Positions 58,835-64,000 of a stretch of 64,000 bases of DNA are shown here, piece by piece. Within the stretch, counting starts at the first letter, position 1, and every line of letters begins with the position of its first letter. A model generated the notes under the pieces. That model was not told the origin of the DNA. It made no database searches and saw only the letters and a program-made list of their open reading frames with translations. This stretch comes from Emmonsiellopsis sp. PD_33 (lineage: Eukaryota; Ascomycota; Eurotiomycetes; Onygenales; Ajellomycetaceae), in assembly GCA_032988165.1 (NCBI GenBank), contig JANTQF010000066.1, positions 1-64,000 on the forward strand, read 5' to 3'. Made by a program: the position numbers and the translations under genes.

Positions 58835-61050
58835 ATGGATGGAAGCAGCAATATCAAATTCTTCAGTGCCCCTAGCAATTTAGGTGATTCTGACCATGAA
58901 AATGATGAAATTCCTACCATCACTTCCATCATTGTGGAACACATCATGGAAGTTGTTGGAATCAATTCCATCCCTATCCCCCCTATGGATGAATGCCCTG
59001 CACCACAGCAGCTCCCCTCACCCCCTGAAGGTATATTCCTCTTTGAAGCAGATGCCAAACAACATATTAATAACTGGGCTTGCTCTCATGGCTATGCAGT
59101 TGTTGTTCTATGCTGTAATAAGCAGTTTCTTAACTGAATTTAAATGACAGAACAGCAGGTTTACCTACAGTGTGATAGGGGTAACACTTATCAACCAAAA
59201 TATACAGCAATTGACAGCTGTCAGGTTAAGAGATCTCACATGTCAATGCACAAGATAGATTGCCTGTTTACTCTATGGCTCTATAACCACAGCAGCAAGG
59301 GCTTTAACAAGGTTGATGGGGACTAGATATTGAAGGTGCTTAATTCATGCTATAATCACAGCCCAGTAGATGATATTGCCCTATCCCTATACAGATGTCA
59401 AGATATTAAGTAGGCACTGAAATCAATTGATTGATATTTAACTGGCAGTTTAATGGCCTACCAGATGATGACCTTGATGCAGGCAGAAAATAATGAAAAT
59501 CTCATGATTATAGTGAAGGATCTACATAATTAGTAGCAGGTTATATAACATCAACATCTGGCTGAGTGTCTTTAAATACAAGCAACTCTCATAGATTTTG
59601 TAGAGGATTTCATTATTTTTAATGTCAGAGACTCTGAACAGTAGATTATGCAGATTGCTTTCTTCCATAAAGCTTCCCTAGCCTTTCTATGCAATTTTCC
59701 TGAGATAATCCTTATAGATGCTATATATAAGGTTAACTGCTTCAACCTTCTGATGGTTAATATAGTTGGTTGCACCTCTATGAATTGCATGTTCTATATA
59801 GGCAGTGTGTTCATGCCAGAGACAACTAATTCCTATATGTAGCTACTCAACCACCTGCTGTGAATATACTATATAATATGTCAAATCCCTCATTCTACTA
59901 TCATTGTCAGTGATGTAGATTCCTCATTTATCTTGGTGTCTTTTCATGCTTTGCCATGTACAAAATACCTACTCTGTATCTGATATGTTAAGTGTAACAT
60001 TCAGGTGTTCATTAAAAAACACCTGCATGATGAAGCTCTGTGCCAAGACCTCCCTAATATAACTACCTATGTCAATACAATCTATGCCTCTATTAAAGTA
60101 GATATCTCAACATTTCTCTATGCAACTACTGAGGAGGAATATACTATTATCTGGAAGGCATTTTACTGCAAATATCAAATGCTCTATCCCACCATTATCA
60201 ACTATTTAGTAAATCAGTGGATTCCTCATAAGGAAAAGATCATGATGGCATGAGTCAACTAAACAGTTCACTATGGAAATCTTGCAACATTGTGAGCAGA
60301 GGGATATCATAAGGTAATAAAGGAAGTTCTCCCTCATGGTAGCACCTCTCACATTGGCAATGTGATCCTTCATCTATGTAATTACCTTAATATATGGAAT
60401 TCAGAGATTCTCAGTGAGATTGCCACCAAAAAAATCAGTTGTGATTATAGACATATAAAGGCACTGTTCAAAGACTGCATAACCATTATATCACCCTATA
60501 CCTTTAATAAAATTCTGAATATTATAAAGCAGTTCAATTTAGATGCAGATACTCACCTTCCTCCCTGTACAGGCTGTATCTGAACATTCATGGAACTCCC
60601 CTGCACTCATGTTATTCAACAACACCTCATTAATAGGATGTATTTGATGATAGAGGAGTTCAATCTGCACTGGGCACTTGATGCCTCAGATTCAGAGCTA
60701 ATTGACTACCACCTGGCAGTTGATAAACCAGAGTGGATAGTGCCACATTCACATAATTAAATACAAATAGCTCTGGTGGCAGTGAGCAGGCAAATTCTCT
60801 CACAATTTGAACAGGTTGATATGACATTGGAGAGAGATCAACAGGCAGTAGATCAGGTGGCAGATCAGGTGGCACCTCCCCCTACATGGGCAAGAGGATG
60901 TCCCTGTGGGCGCCCACAGGGATGGGGACAGGGGGGTAGAGGTAGGGATAGGAGGGGCAGGGCACCTGTTATGATTAAGAATAATGATTTGAATGTTCAA
61001 ATGCAGAGCATGCAGAACATTTTTAATATAAACATGGAAAATGTGTAAAA
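58835..61050 (+). pseudogene. MULE transposase pseudogene
   Basis: From the ATG at 58835 one frame runs for about 737 codons to the stop after NINMENV. It is interrupted by roughly twenty stop codons, all TAA, TAG or TGA at plausible Gln, Trp or Arg sites, and every open piece is in the same phase. Domains: an N-terminal FAR1/WRKY-like DNA-binding part (GIFLFEADAKQHINNWACSHG), a Mutator-type DDE transposase core (EIILIDAIYKVNCFNLLMVN, then FMPETTNSYM), and a C-terminal Cys/Gly/Arg tail (RGCPCGRPQGWGQGGRGRD). Family: MULE transposase (PF10551-like). Not functional as it stands; the near absence of frameshifts suggests inactivation mainly by point mutation. Confidence 0.85.
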
Positions 61051-61239
61051 TTGAGAGATTTCTGAGTAGATTTCTGTTGTTTTTTAATATTTCCCTTATA
61101 TTTGATAGCTTATGATTGCCTACATCAATTTTTTGCCCATCTATAGCACTATTTCTATCTTTTCTTATCTACAGAGAGATTAATTAAAGAAGATGCCAGC
61201 ATTATATGTTGAAAATCTCCCTACCCCCCCCCTCTACAG

Positions 61240-61387
61240 GTGGGTGGAAATAGACTGCCTTTTTCCCTTTTGGGTTTAGTGTATTATTAGTGGGGTGAAA
61301 ATAGACCGCTTATTTTTCCTAATCGGGACTAGCGCGGAAAAATGGGGTGAAAATAGTCAAAAGTTGGGGTGGATTTAGCCAAACCCG
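61240..61387 (-). repeat. Right terminal inverted repeat of MULE
   Basis: Reverse complement of the left repeat, ending GATTTAGCCAAACCCG. The homologous terminus of the older copy is at about 12,510-12,657. Confidence 0.85.
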
Positions 61388-61396
61388 TTGATATAG
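61388..61396. repeat. Target-site duplication, right copy
   Basis: TTGATATAG, identical to 58,557-58,565. Confidence 0.85.
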
Positions 61397-61963
61397 CGTA
61401 CTATACCCCGTAGCGCGTAATCTCACATAAACTTACAATTATGCTTATTAATGACCCACTATTAGTTAACTAACTAGTCATGGTGATGGAGTTCCTCCAA
61501 CTGCTAGTAATAACTAGAAAAGTGTGGCAGAAAAAAAGGTGCCAAAAGTTTCCCGTGGACCCTCGCCCAAGCGTGCGTTCGTTCCTGCGGCGGCTTGTTG
61601 TTCCTCGGCAAAGGACGAAGTTGTAGATATTGCCGGGTATGACGTGAGGAGTCGCTTCAACAAGAATTTGGGACTGTTTTGATTGTTGTTGTTCCCAGAG
61701 TTTCCCTCTACTAGCTGTAACCCTGCCATGCCGGATTCAAGCGAGCTTCCATGCCGCCTATGCCACACTCTTGGTAATCCGTTGGGGAGCCGAAAGTTTC
61801 CTCATTGCTTCCAGCCATGGTGTTCGAGGTTGTGATGAATATATCTGGTGGAAGTGGTGGTGGGTTTGTCTTGTTGTAGAAAGTAGGAGATGTGACGGTG
61901 GTTTGTGTTGTTAAAAGTAGGTAACAGCAGTGTCTAGAATAATGTGTCGTTCGTCGTAGGTTG
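61397..61963. other. Intergenic, no supported gene
   Basis: 3' flank of the DUF3669 gene. An 84-codon frame on the minus strand (61,514-61,768) lacks domain or context support. Confidence 0.45.
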
Positions 61964-62941
61964 TTAATTCTGAGCTGCTGCCTCCTGCTGCCGCATTTCC
62001 ACTTTCTCTATGAACATTCCGGGAAGGTCTTTGCGCATTTGCCGCCGTTGCAGAATTTCGGTGCTAGTTTGGAGATATTTAGACCGAAATTTTTCCCATA
62101 GAGCAGGACTAGAAGCCATGCGGGGGTAGAAAGGGTCATTTCGAAGGAAAGCAGTCACTGCCTGCTCGATACCCTGTTCATCCATTTGCATCTTGTTGCA
62201 GCAATCAAAATCGAGCAGCCACATTACATGGCTCCCAAGATTGTTGGAGATGGTGGCTGTCTGGCCATTCCGTGGCGGCGCCAGGACGAATTCCACGTCA
62301 TTTGCATCGATCTCTCCGTACCAATGCATCATAGCCAAGGCTTCTGCCATGATGTGGGAATATGTGACCTGATCACTGAAGCCAATACCGAGCTCCTCCA
62401 TTTGGTCAATATGCAATGGGTAATTCCGCAATGAGAAGGCTCTGAAAAGAGATGGGCGGGTAGATGCCACTCGCCGTCTGCCCAGATAGGGCCGAATTAG
62501 ACAGTCTCGATTGGCGTCGCTCGCCTTGATCTCCGGGACGAGTGGTTCGGGGCAGTATTTGTCGATAAGCATGGCTCTGATGTCCTCGGGAACTGGAGGG
62601 ATGCGTTCAGCCACAAGGACATTACAAGGAGAACATCCTGCAGGGAACTTTTCTTCCCACCAACTAGGAGGTTCGTCGCAGCCTCTAATAAATCGATAAC
62701 GGTAAGGTACTTGGATATGGATGTCGAAGCCGCGGTCTGCGTTTGTCATGAACTGCTCCCTGGCCTCAACAACACGTCCATGCATTTCGAAGTCCTTGGC
62801 CAACGATCTTCCCGGCCCGCCGTCTTCTCGCTTGAAGGCTTTCATGAAGCAGGGGTCATCCGCTTTGGAGTTGGGTGACCAGACAGAGCCACAAAATCCC
62901 TGGCCAATCCGGCGAAAATGGGGTTCCGTTTTAGGAGTCAT
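61964..62941 (-). CDS. DUF3669 family protein
   Basis: A single exon of 325 residues. The N terminus HFRRIGQGFCGSVW resembles a Gly-rich loop; CFMKAFKRED may hold a counterpart of the kinase Lys. Conserved DUF3669 text: VLVAERIPPVPEDIRAMLID, then DCLIRPYLGRRR, and AEALAMMHWYGEIDANDVEF, followed by HVMWLLDFDCCN, where DFD sits like the metal-binding DFG/DFD of kinase-like folds. The C-terminal DPFYPRM and a helical tail end the protein. The function is unknown; the family is expanded in several ascomycetes and has been called zinc-finger protein without proof. The start ATG at 62941 (MTPKTEPHF) directly precedes the conserved loop. The gene sits between a transposon and an AT-rich compartment, a common place for such lineage-specific genes. 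Confidence 0.87.
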   Translation of the reverse strand: MTPKTEPHFRRIGQGFCGSVWSPNSKADDPCFMKAFKREDGGPGRSLAKDFEMHGRVVEAREQFMTNADRGFDIHIQVPYRYRFIRGCDEPPSWWEEKFPAGCSPCNVLVAERIPPVPEDIRAMLIDKYCPEPLVPEIKASDANRDCLIRPYLGRRRVASTRPSLFRAFSLRNYPLHIDQMEELGIGFSDQVTYSHIMAEALAMMHWYGEIDANDVEFVLAPPRNGQTATISNNLGSHVMWLLDFDCCNKMQMDEQGIEQAVTAFLRNDPFYPRMASSPALWEKFRSKYLQTSTEILQRRQMRKDLPGMFIEKVEMRQQEAAAQN

Positions 62942-64000
62942 AATGTTTGTAACAAGGTTTGTTTGGTGTTATCTATAAGCGTTATTCTGGTTATTGTTAA
63001 GTTGAAAATGAAAGGTGAGAAGGTGGGCATGATGGAGGTATTTATAACTTGAAAGAGGCTACTTGGAGGCTGGTTCCAATGGTTCCGATGACTTCACTCA
63101 TAAACCTAGGTAAAGGAGGTCATCTGGGTAGGTTTCTAGGTCTGCCGGAAGGAATCCATGGACTGGCCAAATACTGCGCGGCGAAAAGCCGTGGAAAGCA
63201 TACCCCTATTCGGCTGCGATGACGCCCAGGTCTGCCTCGCCATAGTTAGTTAGTAGTTAGTTATTTGCTTAGTAAGTAGCTAACTAGTTAATTCTTGCTT
63301 CGTAGCCAGAAAACATAACTTGGCTAACTACCATCCCCAAAAATTGACCTGCCGCCGAGATCCTACATCGATGTTTTTCTATGTTGGGAATCCCGAGATA
63401 TCTCGTATTTGTGCAATCTCACTTAGAATTAGCATTTACACAGCCACCCACATTCTCTCATACAAAATAGCTAGGGTTCCTATGAACCACCATTAGTTTT
63501 ACAATATCATTCAATTTGTATGAGATTTTACCTCTATATGCAATGTTCAATGCCAACAGTTATGAGCCCAGCAATTTTCATTGCATATTCAACTTGATTT
63601 TTATTGTTATTATCATCATTTCATCTTTTTTCACCCTATACTGCATGCTTTTCACATGAAATAGCAATATCCTCTGAAAAAGACCCACAGGAATGTCCCC
63701 TAGGATCCATGGGATCCATCAAAAATGGAGCTGCAGGCTCTATACACTCAATGAACCAAGCTTTTGAGAATGCCAGAAGCTTTATATTAATTGAAAAAAT
63801 GGGGCCACACAAGTGCCTCTAATAGTCTGAAAATCAAAAAAATAGAGCTCTTGGAGCTCTATCCACCTACCTCACCATGTCTGATGCCACTACCTGATGT
63901 ATGATAGTAACACTGAAGAATAGCAAGAATTGAGAGATTTAGTATATAAACATTATATTGATAGTGAGCAATCATGAAGTTTGCAATTATATTGATTTAA
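62942..64000. other. Promoter of DUF3669 gene, then start of a new AT-rich block
   Basis: Up to about 63,400 this is ordinary upstream DNA, with TAGTTAGTTA-type short repeats near 63,245. From about 63,420 it is AT-rich with Gln/Trp-poor open text, similar in composition to the first 12.7 kb, and probably the edge of another decayed transposon. A 72-codon plus-strand frame at 63,604 is not assigned. Confidence 0.45.

Larger units (their letters stand above)
58566..61387 (+). mobile_element. Mutator-like element (MULE), near-complete, RIP-inactivated
   Basis: 2.8-kb DNA transposon flanked by a 9-bp duplication, the size typical for Mutator elements. Long terminal inverted repeats begin (C)GGGTTTGGCTAAATC and extend about 125-150 bp with mismatches. 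It contains one transposase frame (see pseudogene entry). A second, older and truncated member of the same family lies at 11,250-12,657. Part of the right TIR neighbourhood holds a C homopolymer (about 61,225-61,233). The two ends differ by one or two bases at the junction (GG versus CGGG read inward), so the exact boundary may be one base off. Confidence 0.88.

Noticed and set aside
61514..61768. 84-codon minus-strand ORF
   Set aside because: Gln/Asn-rich text without domain, conserved neighbours or splice partners.
63604..63822. 72-codon plus-strand ORF at the right edge
   Set aside because: Lies in AT-rich, transposon-like DNA and matches no family; may be part of a decayed element but this cannot be shown here.
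1..64000. CRISPR arrays, bacterial operons, rRNA genes
   Set aside because: None seen; regular spaced repeats are absent and gene structure is eukaryotic.

Overview
The window is nuclear DNA of a filamentous ascomycete. The evidence is short GT..AG introns (about 50-117 bp, often with a CTAAY-like branch site), fungal gene families (SconB/Met30, ATG17, DUF3605, DUF3669, fungal secreted intradiol dioxygenase), and transposon relics whose reading frames are closed almost only by C-to-T type changes, as repeat-induced point mutation (RIP) produces. Eurotiomycetes is likely. Onygenales, perhaps Ajellomycetaceae, is my best guess, because compartments of AT-rich Gypsy relics beside GC-richer genes and DUF3669 genes are known there. 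The genus cannot be fixed from sequence reading alone.

Layout. Bases 1 to about 12,700 are an AT-rich transposon graveyard. It holds a plus-strand Ty3/Gypsy chromovirus pol (about 660-3340), a roughly 1000-codon decayed ORF I do not recognise (3956-7090), a minus-strand Gypsy gag-pol (about 7150-10,800) and the 3' half of a Mutator-like element (11,250-12,657). From about 12,700 to 15,400 there is microsatellite-rich DNA without a recognisable gene.

The gene-bearing part runs from 15.4 to 57.8 kb. In order it carries: alpha/beta hydrolase (-), FtsJ-like methyltransferase (-), arginyl-tRNA synthetase (-), NADH-cytochrome b5 reductase (-), zinc alcohol dehydrogenase (-) divergent from a GFA/CENP-V-like zinc protein (+), DUF3605 protein (+), intradiol dioxygenase with a GPI-like tail (-), cohesin SMC3 (-) divergent from RIO1 kinase (+), ATG17 (-) divergent from the sulfur controller F-box/WD40 protein SconB (+), two small adjacent genes that both end in CaaX boxes (+,+), a signal-peptide single-pass membrane protein (-), a GH5 glycosidase (-) and a glutathione transferase-like protein (-). 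Exon structures were worked out by hand; every spliced model below closes in frame to a whole number of codons.

At 58,557-61,396 there is a nearly complete Mutator-like element (MULE) with long terminal inverted repeats, a 9-bp target duplication (TTGATATAG) and a transposase frame that has many stops but no evident frameshift. A DUF3669 gene (-) follows. From about 63.4 kb the sequence turns AT-rich again, which suggests the next repeat compartment.

Most genes are unlinked housekeeping functions. Possible functional links are the ADH/GFA-like divergent pair (aldehyde or thiol-adduct handling) and the CaaX pair. The CaaX pair is the best candidate here for something undescribed.
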